The notes under the pieces are model-generated. The model was given only the letters and a program-made list of their open reading frames with translations. It made no database searches and had not been told where the DNA came from. A DNA stretch of 64,000 nt from the NCBI GenBank assembly GCA_965223465.1, contig OZ245025.1:3162001-3226000 (forward strand), read 5' to 3'. This stretch comes from JAAELZ01 sp965223465 (lineage in GTDB: Bacteria; Pseudomonadota; Gammaproteobacteria; Arenicellales; Poriferihabitantaceae). Shown one piece after another: positions 53,602 to 61,952 of the stretch (its first letter is position 1; each line of letters begins with the position of its first letter). Position numbers and translations under genes: made by a program.

Positions 53602-54873
53602 TTATGTTTTCTTACTCGGGGCGTCAAACGCACGCCGTACTTCTTCAGCAATAATCGCGATACCCCTTTTGACACTTTCACTATCACTTGAATAGGTGAT
53701 ACGTATACATTCTTGTTTATGTTGCCACGCCTGGTCTAAACCAGGGAAGAAGTGGTGCCCGGCAATCACCAGTACCTTATGCGCCTTGAGGCGTTGGTAG
53801 AGCGTTTCAACGCTGATAGGCAAGCCCTTAAACCACAGCCACAAAAACATCGCGCCTTCGGGTTGATGGATACGAACCGGCAAATCTGCCATTTCATGTC
53901 GGACAATGTCTACTGCCTCATCTCTTTTACGCTGGTAGTAGGGTTTAAGTGATTTCTGGCATAGCTCGATAATCGAACGCGATTGAATGGACTGGCTGAC
54001 CAGCGCAGGCCCCACGCTTCCTGGAGCAAGATTGAAAATAGCGTTCGCGTTACGAATACGCTCGATAATTTTTTCATCAGCAATAATGATGCCTGTGCGC
54101 ACGCCGGGCAAACCAAGTTTGGACAGGCTGAGGCACAATACGATATGCTCGTCCCAAATCGGCGTAGCCTGGGTGAAAATCATATCTGGAAAGGGTAGGC
54201 CATAAGCGCCATCAATGATAAGCGGTGTATCGTGTTCTCTGGTCAAGTCCGCGAGATGATTTAGTTCCCCATCTGAAAGTACGTTGCCGGTTGGGTTAGT
54301 CGGGCGTGAGACACAAACCGCGCCAATCTGATCATTTAAGGCGATATGTTTGAAATCAACATGGTATTTAAAGAATGTTTCATCAATATTCTCTATGATG
54401 GGCTTGCGCGCAGTAAACAAAGGTTGTTCACACATGCCCACGTCGGCATAGCCAATATATTCAGGTGTTAGGGGCAGTAGTACTTGCTTAAAACCATCGT
54501 TTGGCTGGTCGCCAGCCAGGGTATTAAAGAGCAAGCCAAAGCTGGCCTGACTCCCATTAGTGATAGCAATATTGTTTGGATTTATGGGCCAGCCATATAG
54601 CTCATTGAAAAAATCTACCAAGATGCGAATAAATGAAGCCTTCCCCTGCGGCCCATCATAGTTTCCCACCATAGAGGAGAACCGGTCGGTGTCGCTGGCG
54701 ATGGCCAGCATTTGCTCTCTGAAGTGGCATTCTATCGCGGGCACTCTGCCCGGGTTGCCACCGCCCAGCATATACATTTTTTCATCGGTTCCCAAAGCGG
54801 CGCCTAAATCTTCCATCAGGCTAATGATCCCAGCATCATTGCGAAGCCGGTTTGCAAAGCGGGAAAAATGCAT
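53602..54873 (-). CDS. avtA: Valine-pyruvate aminotransferase
   Basis: 423 residues. Fold type I aminotransferase: MLGGGNPGRVPAIE, ITNGSQASFGLLFN, SRPTNPTGNVLSDGE, Asp in LIIDGAYGLPFPD, PLP Lys in SLSKLGLPGVRTGI, and Arg in CIRITYSS. Matches AvtA (alanine plus 2-oxoisovalerate to pyruvate plus valine). Transcribed alone. Confidence 0.94.
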   Translation of the reverse strand: MHFSRFANRLRNDAGIISLMEDLGAALGTDEKMYMLGGGNPGRVPAIECHFREQMLAIASDTDRFSSMVGNYDGPQGKASFIRILVDFFNELYGWPINPNNIAITNGSQASFGLLFNTLAGDQPNDGFKQVLLPLTPEYIGYADVGMCEQPLFTARKPIIENIDETFFKYHVDFKHIALNDQIGAVCVSRPTNPTGNVLSDGELNHLADLTREHDTPLIIDGAYGLPFPDMIFTQATPIWDEHIVLCLSLSKLGLPGVRTGIIIADEKIIERIRNANAIFNLAPGSVGPALVSQSIQSRSIIELCQKSLKPYYQRKRDEAVDIVRHEMADLPVRIHQPEGAMFLWLWFKGLPISVETLYQRLKAHKVLVIAGHHFFPGLDQAWQHKQECIRITYSSDSESVKRGIAIIAEEVRRAFDAPSKKT

Positions 54874-54969
54874 AATTTACGGGCGAGAATTAAAGCGTGA
54901 AGTCTACTGGTTGTGTACCAAATAACAAGTAAAAAGGGCGCTAAGCAGAGCTAAATAGGGTAGACATAA

Positions 54970-54999
54970 AAAAAGCGCCTGACGATGCAGGCGCTTTTT
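54970..54999 (-). terminator. Bidirectional terminator behind the repeat-protein gene
   Basis: Stem AGCGCCTG (54974-54981) and CAGGCGCT (54988-54995), loop ACGATG, with A-run on the left and T-run on the right, extended to 12 pairs. It lies 22 bases past the repeat-protein stop on the minus strand, and can act both ways. Confidence 0.85.
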
Positions 55000-55021
55000 A
55001 TTTTTGCGTTATTTAAATAAC

Positions 55022-56275
55022 TTACTGCGTTTCAACTGTTGCTTCTGCCTCGGCTTTTACCTCTGGCTTAGCTTCCGCTTTAGACGCTTTTTTTGCAGCG
55101 GGCGCACAGTTTTCTGCTCCTGCTTTGCCTTTGGCCATACGGCGCTTAGGCATCATGTTATGACGCGGCGCACCTCGTCGGCTATTGTAGTAGTCACGAC
55201 GCGATGAGCGGCCATCACCTTCAAAATCACCATCGAAATCAGCGTCAGCATTCATGTCGAAACCAAAGTTGCCCCGGCCTCGACCGCGTCCCCGACCACG
55301 GCCATCACTGTAGTAGTCATCATCATAGTAGCGGCTATCACCATCGAAATCCCCGTCGAAATCAGAATCTGCGTTGGCATTAAACCCGAAGTTACCTCGA
55401 CCTCGACCTCGACCACGTCCCCGACCACGGCCATCACTGTAGTAGTCATCGTCGTCATAGTAGCGGCTGTCACCATCGAAATCACCATCGAATTCAGTAT
55501 CCGCATTGGCGTTAAACCCGAAGTTACCCCGACCTCGACCGCGTCCACGACCTCGTCCATCGCTGTAGTAATCATCGTCATCGTAGTAACCGCCACCATC
55601 GAAATCTCCATCAAAATCGGCATCGGCATTCATATCGAACCCGAAATTGCCACGACCTCGACCCCGACCGCGACCATCACCCCGACTTGAGTAACCACGA
55701 TCACGGTAATAACGACGTGGTTCGTAACGACCATTTTGCGCGACCTCTACCTCAGTTTCAGTAGCAGGGGCTTCGCTTGTATCTGTAGATTCCTGGGTCT
55801 CGACCTTTACTTGTGCCTCAGGTGCTTTAGAGTAGGTTGCCGTTCTGGGCGCGTAGTAACGACGTGAGTCATAATCTGAATCTGCGTCGAAATCACCATC
55901 AACATCAGCATCCATATTCATGTTAAATCCAAATGATCCATTGCCTCGACCACGACCGCGACCATTACCGTAGTAATCATCATCATAATCGCTATCACCA
56001 TCAAAAAAGCCATCCATGTCCGCGTCCATATTCATGGCAAAATTAAAGCTTCCTTTGCCATTTCCGTCGCCAAAAAAGTCGAAATCATCGAAATCCCAAT
56101 CATCATTATCGAAGAAAGGCATATCCCAGTCATCATTATTATCACTGAAAAAGGGCATATCCCAATCATTGTTATCCCAGTTATTGTCATCGCCAAAAAA
56201 AGGCATATCCCAGTCAGCTTGCGCAGAAGTCGCTGTAACCAAAGCGGCCATTGCTACCATTGTTTTAAGTTTCAT
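55022..56275 (-). CDS. Secreted low-complexity repeat protein (WDMPFF and GRGR/Asp repeats)
   Basis: 417 residues. Signal peptide KTMVAMAALVTATSAQA. Near the start are three WDMPFF units with Asp/Asn spacers. Then a run of repeats of about 42 residues, six to seven copies, each with a GRGRGRGNFGF stretch and a NADADFDGDFDGD stretch, followed by YYDDDDYYSD; the repeat is about 129 bases in DNA. The C-terminus is Lys/Ala/Glu-rich (PEVKAEAEATVETQ). Highly acidic with Arg-Gly patches, likely exported, possibly Ca2+-binding. A faint likeness to sulfur-globule proteins is inference. Strong own promoter and terminator. Confidence 0.8.
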   Translation of the reverse strand: MKLKTMVAMAALVTATSAQADWDMPFFGDDNNWDNNDWDMPFFSDNNDDWDMPFFDNDDWDFDDFDFFGDGNGKGSFNFAMNMDADMDGFFDGDSDYDDDYYGNGRGRGRGNGSFGFNMNMDADVDGDFDADSDYDSRRYYAPRTATYSKAPEAQVKVETQESTDTSEAPATETEVEVAQNGRYEPRRYYRDRGYSSRGDGRGRGRGRGNFGFDMNADADFDGDFDGGGYYDDDDYYSDGRGRGRGRGRGNFGFNANADTEFDGDFDGDSRYYDDDDYYSDGRGRGRGRGRGRGNFGFNANADSDFDGDFDGDSRYYDDDYYSDGRGRGRGRGRGNFGFDMNADADFDGDFEGDGRSSRRDYYNSRRGAPRHNMMPKRRMAKGKAGAENCAPAAKKASKAEAKPEVKAEAEATVETQ

Positions 56276-56359
56276 GATCTATTTCTCTATTTTAAGTTTC
56301 TAGTTAATTTTGCGTAAAATTTGAAGTGTTGTGATACACCTTGTAACAACATAAAAAGA

Positions 56360-56388
56360 AGTATATTAGAGAATTCTGAAATAGTCAA
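56360..56388 (-). promoter_or_regulatory. Strong sigma-70-type promoter of the repeat-protein gene
   Basis: On the minus strand, TTGACT (56388-56383), 17-base spacer, TATACT (56365-56360), about 85 bases before the ATG at 56275. Both hexamers differ from consensus by one base. The flanking 56276-56525 is AT-rich and holds no gene. Confidence 0.75.
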
Positions 56389-56525
56389 GAAGTTATTTAA
56401 TAAAATAATGAAATGCTAATATTATATAATTTTAGCATGATACCAAATCGTTGTACTATATAAATGAGTGATAAAAGGTGGCGTATGATACCCCACCAAT
56501 ATTCTTAAACGCTTTATCCGAAAGG

Positions 56526-57179
56526 CTATAGCAGTGCCATCATCTGACGCAAACTATCAAGTGTATTCTTAGCACTATGGTAATCAATAGGTACATTGAA
56601 GCGCCTACTGCCTTTCGCGATGACGAGGCTTGGAAAACCAGTGATACCCAATTGGCGGGAAAATTCTCGTTCTTGGGTGAACCCTAGATCACAGGTTTCG
56701 CTTTGGTAAGTGGTTACAAATTGTTTTTCATTCAAGCCAATTTTAGTGGCACAATGTATTAAGGTGTTATCGTTGGAAGGATTTTGTGCTTTTAAATAGT
56801 ATGCTCGTTGAATGCAGTGCACCATTTTAGATTCTTGCTTTGGTGCCAGCATTTTACAGGCATAAACTGCCCGACAAGCTGGGTAGGTTGATCGGCGAGG
56901 TTGTTGTTGCGTCCAGAAATCAAAATTAAACTGGGTACCGGGAATGCGTTCTTCAATATATTGCCAGGTTGCAATTATTTTGTTACGTACCTCCTCCGGC
57001 ATGGGTTCATCTGTGTCGGGAGCCAGGCCACCTAATAGAGGTACAATGGGTAATTCGGGATATTGTTTCGCCAGTGTAAGCTTTATTTTTTCCCAGTTTG
57101 GATGAAACGCCCAGCAAAAACTACACATCGGGTCATGGCCGTAGTACAAAGTGGTTTTGTCGTTTGGCCGATATAGCAT
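56526..57179 (-). CDS. DsbA-family thioredoxin-fold protein
   Basis: 217 residues. Active site PMCSFCWAFHPNW (C-S-F-C) near residue 18 and cis-Pro region GITGFPSLVI near residue 180, of the FrnE/DsbA-like type. There is no signal peptide, so it is cytoplasmic. Possibly a 2-hydroxychromene-isomerase-type or oxidoreductase. Only 7 bases separate it from the next gene upstream. Confidence 0.88.
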   Translation of the reverse strand: MLYRPNDKTTLYYGHDPMCSFCWAFHPNWEKIKLTLAKQYPELPIVPLLGGLAPDTDEPMPEEVRNKIIATWQYIEERIPGTQFNFDFWTQQQPRRSTYPACRAVYACKMLAPKQESKMVHCIQRAYYLKAQNPSNDNTLIHCATKIGLNEKQFVTTYQSETCDLGFTQEREFSRQLGITGFPSLVIAKGSRRFNVPIDYHSAKNTLDSLRQMMALL

Positions 57180-57186
57180 TAAAGGG

Positions 57187-57861
57187 CTAATGCAAAGCGA
57201 TAGAATTGAGCGTTAACGAATATTGGGAAGCGGTATCATCCCCATCAGAGCTTATCCATAAAGCCAGCACTTTCACGGGTTGTGGCAGGGAATAGCGCAA
57301 ATCAAATTGTTCATCAGGTGCTATTTTTTTGACAATGGTCTCTTTGAATAATCCTTTGCTGTGCGGATGGTTTCGTTGTTTCCAGCTTAAGGTGTTACCC
57401 TGGTTAGCAAGATTCAGAAAGTGGACATGATCTACCCCGGTGCCTGCAGGTGCGAGATCGTAAAGGGTTTTGACCCATTGAGGCGCAATAAGCTTTTCTG
57501 CAAAATTCAGGGTTTTATCACCTGCTAAAACCAAACCTAAGCGAAAGGGGAAGTCATCCGCTCCTTGATCTCCTTGCTGCATTCCTTTGGGGATCACTGG
57601 GAGTTGGCCCATCATACCCAGAACGGTTATTTCCTGGACGGTTTGCGGTTCATCGAGGACGTAAATTAAGGGGCTCGCAGATGAATTGATCTCTATTTCA
57701 AAGCCTTCTTCAATTTGGTTTACCGTATTGGCCCGAATATTTTTATAGTGAAGGGATTGCCAGTTTTGGTCTGCTAGCTGCAGGGGAATGTCCAATCCAA
57801 ATGCAGTGCTGGGGGTCAAAATGAATGCAAGAATCCGTACCCACCAAGCAGTACTTTTCAT
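57187..57861 (-). CDS. Secreted protein, function unknown
   Basis: 224 residues, signal peptide WVRILAFILTPSTAFG. The mature part is probably beta-rich: IYVLDEPQTVQEITVLGM, RLGLVLAGDKTLN and PVKVLALWISSDGDD. No known domain. Adjacent to and likely co-transcribed with the DsbA-family gene. Confidence 0.65.
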   Translation of the reverse strand: MKSTAWWVRILAFILTPSTAFGLDIPLQLADQNWQSLHYKNIRANTVNQIEEGFEIEINSSASPLIYVLDEPQTVQEITVLGMMGQLPVIPKGMQQGDQGADDFPFRLGLVLAGDKTLNFAEKLIAPQWVKTLYDLAPAGTGVDHVHFLNLANQGNTLSWKQRNHPHSKGLFKETIVKKIAPDEQFDLRYSLPQPVKVLALWISSDGDDTASQYSLTLNSIALH

Positions 57862-57963
57862 GTTTAGTGGATAGTGACTGGGGAGTATCTATAAATATAA
57901 AGACTATTAATTTGAGTGCGGCCCAGATACTGCGCTTACGACGCGGTACCTGGACCGACGCAT

Positions 57964-58167
57964 TTAGTCGTCTAATACAAACGTCACGTGTAAGTTGACA
58001 CGATATTCATCGATTTTCCCATTTTTTACCAGAGCCGTTTGATCCTTAACCCAGGCGCTACGAACATTGCTCAAGGTCTTTGACGCGCGTTCAATACCAT
58101 TTTCAATTGCATCATCAAAACTCTTATTAGAAGAGGCAATAATTTCTGTTACTCTTGCTACACTCAT
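57964..58167 (-). CDS. Dodecin
   Basis: 67 residues. Family pattern RVTEIIASSNKSFDDAIENG, with TLSNVRSAWVKDQTALVKNG containing the flavin-stacking Trp, and YRVNLHVTFVLDD. Dodecins form 12-mers that store FMN or other flavins. Autonomous gene between divergent transcription units. Confidence 0.95.
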   Translation of the reverse strand: MSVARVTEIIASSNKSFDDAIENGIERASKTLSNVRSAWVKDQTALVKNGKIDEYRVNLHVTFVLDD

Positions 58168-58289
58168 AAATAAATTCTCCTATGGTAGTAAATTTTTGTT
58201 GTGCAAATTGCACGCCGCCAATATAACGTATCTTGGTCAAAGGTACAAAATTTATCGTTCAGCAAAATGTTTTCGTGGCCGGGAAATTA

Positions 58290-58943
58290 GTGGGCAATGT
58301 GCTAGCGCTACAAGTCAATAATGCGCACCTTAAACCTATAAAACGGGTCAAATATGCTCTGGGTGTCGTTGCTAGCGGGCTACTGGTGTTTTTGTGGCTT
58401 GGGTCGCCAAATTATGCTGCTGAAGTTTCGCTTCATCATCAAACTGCTTCGGGTTTACCAGGCTGGTTACTTAAAGATCCAGTAATAGAAATTCAATTGA
58501 ACCCTTTAAAACGAGATCAAGTTCACGCCTTTTATAGTGCCAGGGGGTTTTCTGACGAAATAGCTGAATTAATCGCGCAAAACTGTGTTTACCAGACGGT
58601 AGTGCAAAATGTTTCAACCACGAGTAACCCAACACATATATCGCTTGATTTGTCGCATTGGCGCGTTATTGATAGCAGAAGTGAATCAAGACTAATCACC
58701 AAGCAAGCGTGGCTCAAAAAATGGTCCGCAATGGGAGCGGGCCATTCTGCGCTGATCGCATTTGAATGGGCAACTTTTCCATGGCAGCAAGATTTTGAGC
58801 TGACAGGTGATGACGCTTGGGGTATGATTTTGTTTGGCCCGGTAGAAGGTGAATCGTTTGATTTAATTATCCAGTGGCAGGTGAATGGTATGCAACACGA
58901 GCAAAATGTAGCGCAGTTGGTTTGCCCCGGTGAGGAACAATAA
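58290..58943 (+). CDS. Exported or membrane-anchored protein, function unknown
   Basis: 217 residues from GTG 58290, chosen because GGGA lies at 58281-58284; the frame is open to TTG 58233. A hydrophobic segment (ALGVVASGLLVFLWLG) is followed by NYAAEV, plausibly a signal peptide. The mature part has PWQQDFELTGDDAWGMILFG. No domain recognised. One-base overlap with the TlpA-like gene suggests joint function. Confidence 0.65.
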   Translation: MGNVLALQVNNAHLKPIKRVKYALGVVASGLLVFLWLGSPNYAAEVSLHHQTASGLPGWLLKDPVIEIQLNPLKRDQVHAFYSARGFSDEIAELIAQNCVYQTVVQNVSTTSNPTHISLDLSHWRVIDSRSESRLITKQAWLKKWSAMGAGHSALIAFEWATFPWQQDFELTGDDAWGMILFGPVEGESFDLIIQWQVNGMQHEQNVAQLVCPGEEQ

Positions 58944-59479
58944 TGGTTAATATAAAGTTGAACATAACCCGAATAATAACGGTTTTACTGTGTATCGTCG
59001 CGAGTACCTTATTTGCAGCGGGCAATAGCTCGAACGGGTTGAGCCGCATCGATCCACCGATTGCCGCGCCCGCTTTTACGCTTGAAGATCTGGATGATCA
59101 ATCACGCACCATGTACGAATTTATTGGCAAGCCGGTAATCGTTAATTTTTGGGCAACCTGGTGTCCACCTTGTCGTAAAGAAATGCCTTCCATGGAACGT
59201 GCATGGCAGAAAATCCAAGCAGAGGGCATTGCCATGATTGGTATCAACGTGGGCGAAGATTTTGATACGGTTTTCGGATTTACCGGTGATATTGACATCA
59301 GCTTCCCGCTATTGCTGGATACCGATAGCAGTGCGACTAAAAAATGGCCCATTCGTGGGTTGCCAACTACCTACGTCGTCAATCCGCAAGGTGAAATCGT
59401 CTATCAAGCCCTGGGCGAAAGACAATGGGATGATGAAGATCTTTTGGACATAGTCCGCGCGCTGCGCAATCGTAGTTGA
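58943..59479 (+). CDS. TlpA-family thioredoxin-like protein
   Basis: 178 residues. Signal or anchor segment (IITVLLCIVASTLFAAG), redox motif NFWATWCPPCRKEMPSM near residue 72, cis-Pro in RGLPTTYVVNPQG. Periplasmic thiol reductase or cytochrome-maturation type. It starts with an overlap of one base with the preceding gene. Confidence 0.93.
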   Translation: MVNIKLNITRIITVLLCIVASTLFAAGNSSNGLSRIDPPIAAPAFTLEDLDDQSRTMYEFIGKPVIVNFWATWCPPCRKEMPSMERAWQKIQAEGIAMIGINVGEDFDTVFGFTGDIDISFPLLLDTDSSATKKWPIRGLPTTYVVNPQGEIVYQALGERQWDDEDLLDIVRALRNRS

Positions 59480-59491
59480 TCGCTTAGCGTC

Positions 59492-60400
59492 TTAGCGCGT
59501 ATAGAGGTCAGGCTCACCTTCTGGTCGTCGTTTAAAGCGTTTATGCGACCAAAGATAATCTGCGATAGAGTTTTTGATCATTTTTTCAACTTCAGCATTC
59601 ATGCGCGTGGTGTCAGCGAGGGTGTTTCCTGCGGGAAAATTCGATAGCGGGGAGGCAATTTCTGATTCTATGCCACGCCAGGTAATTTTGTTAAAGAAAG
59701 GAAGCACCACAGCCTGTCCTGCTTGCGCCATTTTACCCAGCGAGGCGTAGGTAGAGGCTTGAACGCCGAAAAAAGGTGCAAATACACCCTGTTTTTCGCC
59801 TGCATTTTGATCGGGTAAATAATAAAAAGGTTGTCCCGAACGGATGTTGCGTATCAAACGGGTGAGAGGCGCTTTATGGTCAAATAAATCGGCGCCAAAG
59901 CGGGTGCGCTGGCGCAGCGACACATAGTCAATGACTGGGTTTTTATGGGTTTGGTACATACTGGTCACCGCCCGATCTTTGGATAGGGCGATACCACCCG
60001 AGTCTAGCGCAACAAAGTGAGGTGCTAATAAAATGATACCCTGACCTGCTTGTTGAGCGTGATCGATGTGGTGTAAGCCGCTAATTTTAACCAGCCGATT
60101 CAAGCGGGCTTTGGAGGCCCACCAAACCGTGCCAATGGATAAACCGCTACAGATTAATAGCCGAAAATGCCGACGAGCGATTTTTCTATTTTCCCGAGCA
60201 GAATGTTCAGGAAAACACAGGCGCAGGTTGGTTAGGGTAATGTGCGCACGCGAACGTACTAAAACAAACAGCAATTCACCCAGCAAGGCGCTTATCGCGT
60301 ATAAAACCGGAAAAGGAAGCAGACCAATCAGGCGCAAAACCCCAACCCAGAACCAGCTCAGCCAATAGCGAGGGTGGCGCAGCTTGGCGGGTACAGACAT
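59492..60400 (-). CDS. Lipid A-type lauroyl/myristoyl acyltransferase
   Basis: 302 residues. An N-terminal helix, then the HX4D catalytic motif APHFVALDSGG and the downstream block YLPDQNAGEKQGVFAPFFG. LpxL/HtrB-type inner membrane acyltransferase. Last gene of the DUF349-fumarase-acyltransferase group, 22 bases after the fumarase stop. Confidence 0.93.
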   Translation of the reverse strand: MSVPAKLRHPRYWLSWFWVGVLRLIGLLPFPVLYAISALLGELLFVLVRSRAHITLTNLRLCFPEHSARENRKIARRHFRLLICSGLSIGTVWWASKARLNRLVKISGLHHIDHAQQAGQGIILLAPHFVALDSGGIALSKDRAVTSMYQTHKNPVIDYVSLRQRTRFGADLFDHKAPLTRLIRNIRSGQPFYYLPDQNAGEKQGVFAPFFGVQASTYASLGKMAQAGQAVVLPFFNKITWRGIESEIASPLSNFPAGNTLADTTRMNAEVEKMIKNSIADYLWSHKRFKRRPEGEPDLYTR

Positions 60401-60422
60401 CGATAAAGGTTGTTAGGGGGCT

Positions 60423-61934
60423 TTAGCTGAGGTTGACCCTTACAGATTTGCCCTGCCATTGTGCTGGGCCGGTTTGGTGTACCGATTCACCCGCTGCATT
60501 AACTGCAACCGTAACCGGCATATTCTCGACGGTAAATTGGTAGATGGCTTCCATACCCAAATCCTCAAAGGCGATTACTTTAGCTTGTTTGATGGCTTTG
60601 GAAACGAGATAAGCCGCGCCGCCCACCGCGATTAAATAGGCTGATTTATGCGCTTTGATAGATTCAATCGTTTGCGGCCCGCGTTCGGCTTTGCCAATCA
60701 TGCCGAGAATACCGGTTTGCTCGAGCATCATATCTGTAAATTTGTCCATGCGCGTTGCGGTGGTCGGCCCAGCGGGACCGACCGCTTCGCCTTTGACTGG
60801 GTCGACGGGGCCCACATAATAAATAAATTTGCCACTGAAATCGACAGGCAAGGATTCACCCTTGGATAGAATTTCCTGAATACGTTTATGCGCCGCATCG
60901 CGGCCGGTCAGTATGGTGCCGTTGAGCAGCAAATTTTGACCAGGTTGCCATTGTTTGATGTCTTCAGCGGTCAGCGAATCCAGATCTACTTGGGTCACCT
61001 CTTCTTTTGCGTCGCTCTCAATCAGCGGCCAAGTATCCAATGAAGGTAGCGTTAAGATCGCCGGACCGCTGCCATCAAGCGTAAAATGCACGTGCCGGGT
61101 CGCTGCGCAGTTAGGGATCATCGCAATGGGTAAGGACGCGGCGTGGGTGGGGTACGTACTCACCTTAACATCCAGCACCGTGGTCAATCCACCAAGGCCC
61201 TGTGCACCAATGCCAAGATTATTGACCGCGTCAAATATTTCCAGGCGCAATGCTTCTGCCGAATTCTGTGGGCCGCGGGCAATTAACTCGTGAATGTCGA
61301 TTGGGTCGAGTAAAGATTCTTTTGCCAACATCATGGATTTTTCAGTAGAGCCACCAATACCAATTCCAAGCATACCCGGCGGACACCATCCTGCACCCAT
61401 CTTGGGCACGGTTTCAACCACCCAATCGACCACGCTATCAGATGGATTCAATACGGTAAATTTGGTTTTATTCTCCGAGCCTCCCCCCTTGGCCGCAATC
61501 TTCACTTCCAGCTGATCATCCTCGACCAATTCGGTGTAGACCACAGCGGGCGTGTTATCACCTGTGTTTTTGCGCGCACCGATTGGGGGTTCAACGACCG
61601 ATGCGCGTAGTGGATTGTCTGGATTGGTATACGCGCGGCGTACACCTTCATCCACCATTTGTTGGAGCGTCAATTTGCTATCAAATTTAACTTCCATGCC
61701 TACTTTTACAAAGGCCACTACGATACCAGTATCCTGACAAATAGGACGCTTACCTTCTGCGGACAGGCGTGAATTGATCAGAATTTGTCCAATCGCATTT
61801 TTGGCCGAGGGCGACGCTTCTAGTTGCCAGGCTTGGTACATAGCCTGCACGAAATCCGGGCTATGATAGTAGGAAATATACTGTAGCGAATCGGCAATAC
61901 TCTCTATAAGGTCAGCTTGTTTGATGATTGTCAT
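60423..61934 (-). CDS. fumA: Class I (4Fe-4S) fumarate hydratase
   Basis: 503 residues. Two domains: N-terminal with RPICQDTGIVVAFVKVG and GAGWCPPGMLGIGIGGS, which supply Fe-S Cys; C-terminal beta domain with GPTTATRMDKFTDMML and AVGGAAYLVSKAIK. It interconverts fumarate and malate in the TCA cycle; class I enzymes are oxygen-sensitive. 18 bases after the DUF349 gene. Confidence 0.95.
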   Translation of the reverse strand: MTIIKQADLIESIADSLQYISYYHSPDFVQAMYQAWQLEASPSAKNAIGQILINSRLSAEGKRPICQDTGIVVAFVKVGMEVKFDSKLTLQQMVDEGVRRAYTNPDNPLRASVVEPPIGARKNTGDNTPAVVYTELVEDDQLEVKIAAKGGGSENKTKFTVLNPSDSVVDWVVETVPKMGAGWCPPGMLGIGIGGSTEKSMMLAKESLLDPIDIHELIARGPQNSAEALRLEIFDAVNNLGIGAQGLGGLTTVLDVKVSTYPTHAASLPIAMIPNCAATRHVHFTLDGSGPAILTLPSLDTWPLIESDAKEEVTQVDLDSLTAEDIKQWQPGQNLLLNGTILTGRDAAHKRIQEILSKGESLPVDFSGKFIYYVGPVDPVKGEAVGPAGPTTATRMDKFTDMMLEQTGILGMIGKAERGPQTIESIKAHKSAYLIAVGGAAYLVSKAIKQAKVIAFEDLGMEAIYQFTVENMPVTVAVNAAGESVHQTGPAQWQGKSVRVNLS

Positions 61935-61952
61935 AGCTTGGATAGTGGTGGT

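Noticed and set aside
55252..55700. Repeats considered as a CRISPR array
   Set aside because: Period about 129 bases and in-frame protein repeats with no unique spacers.
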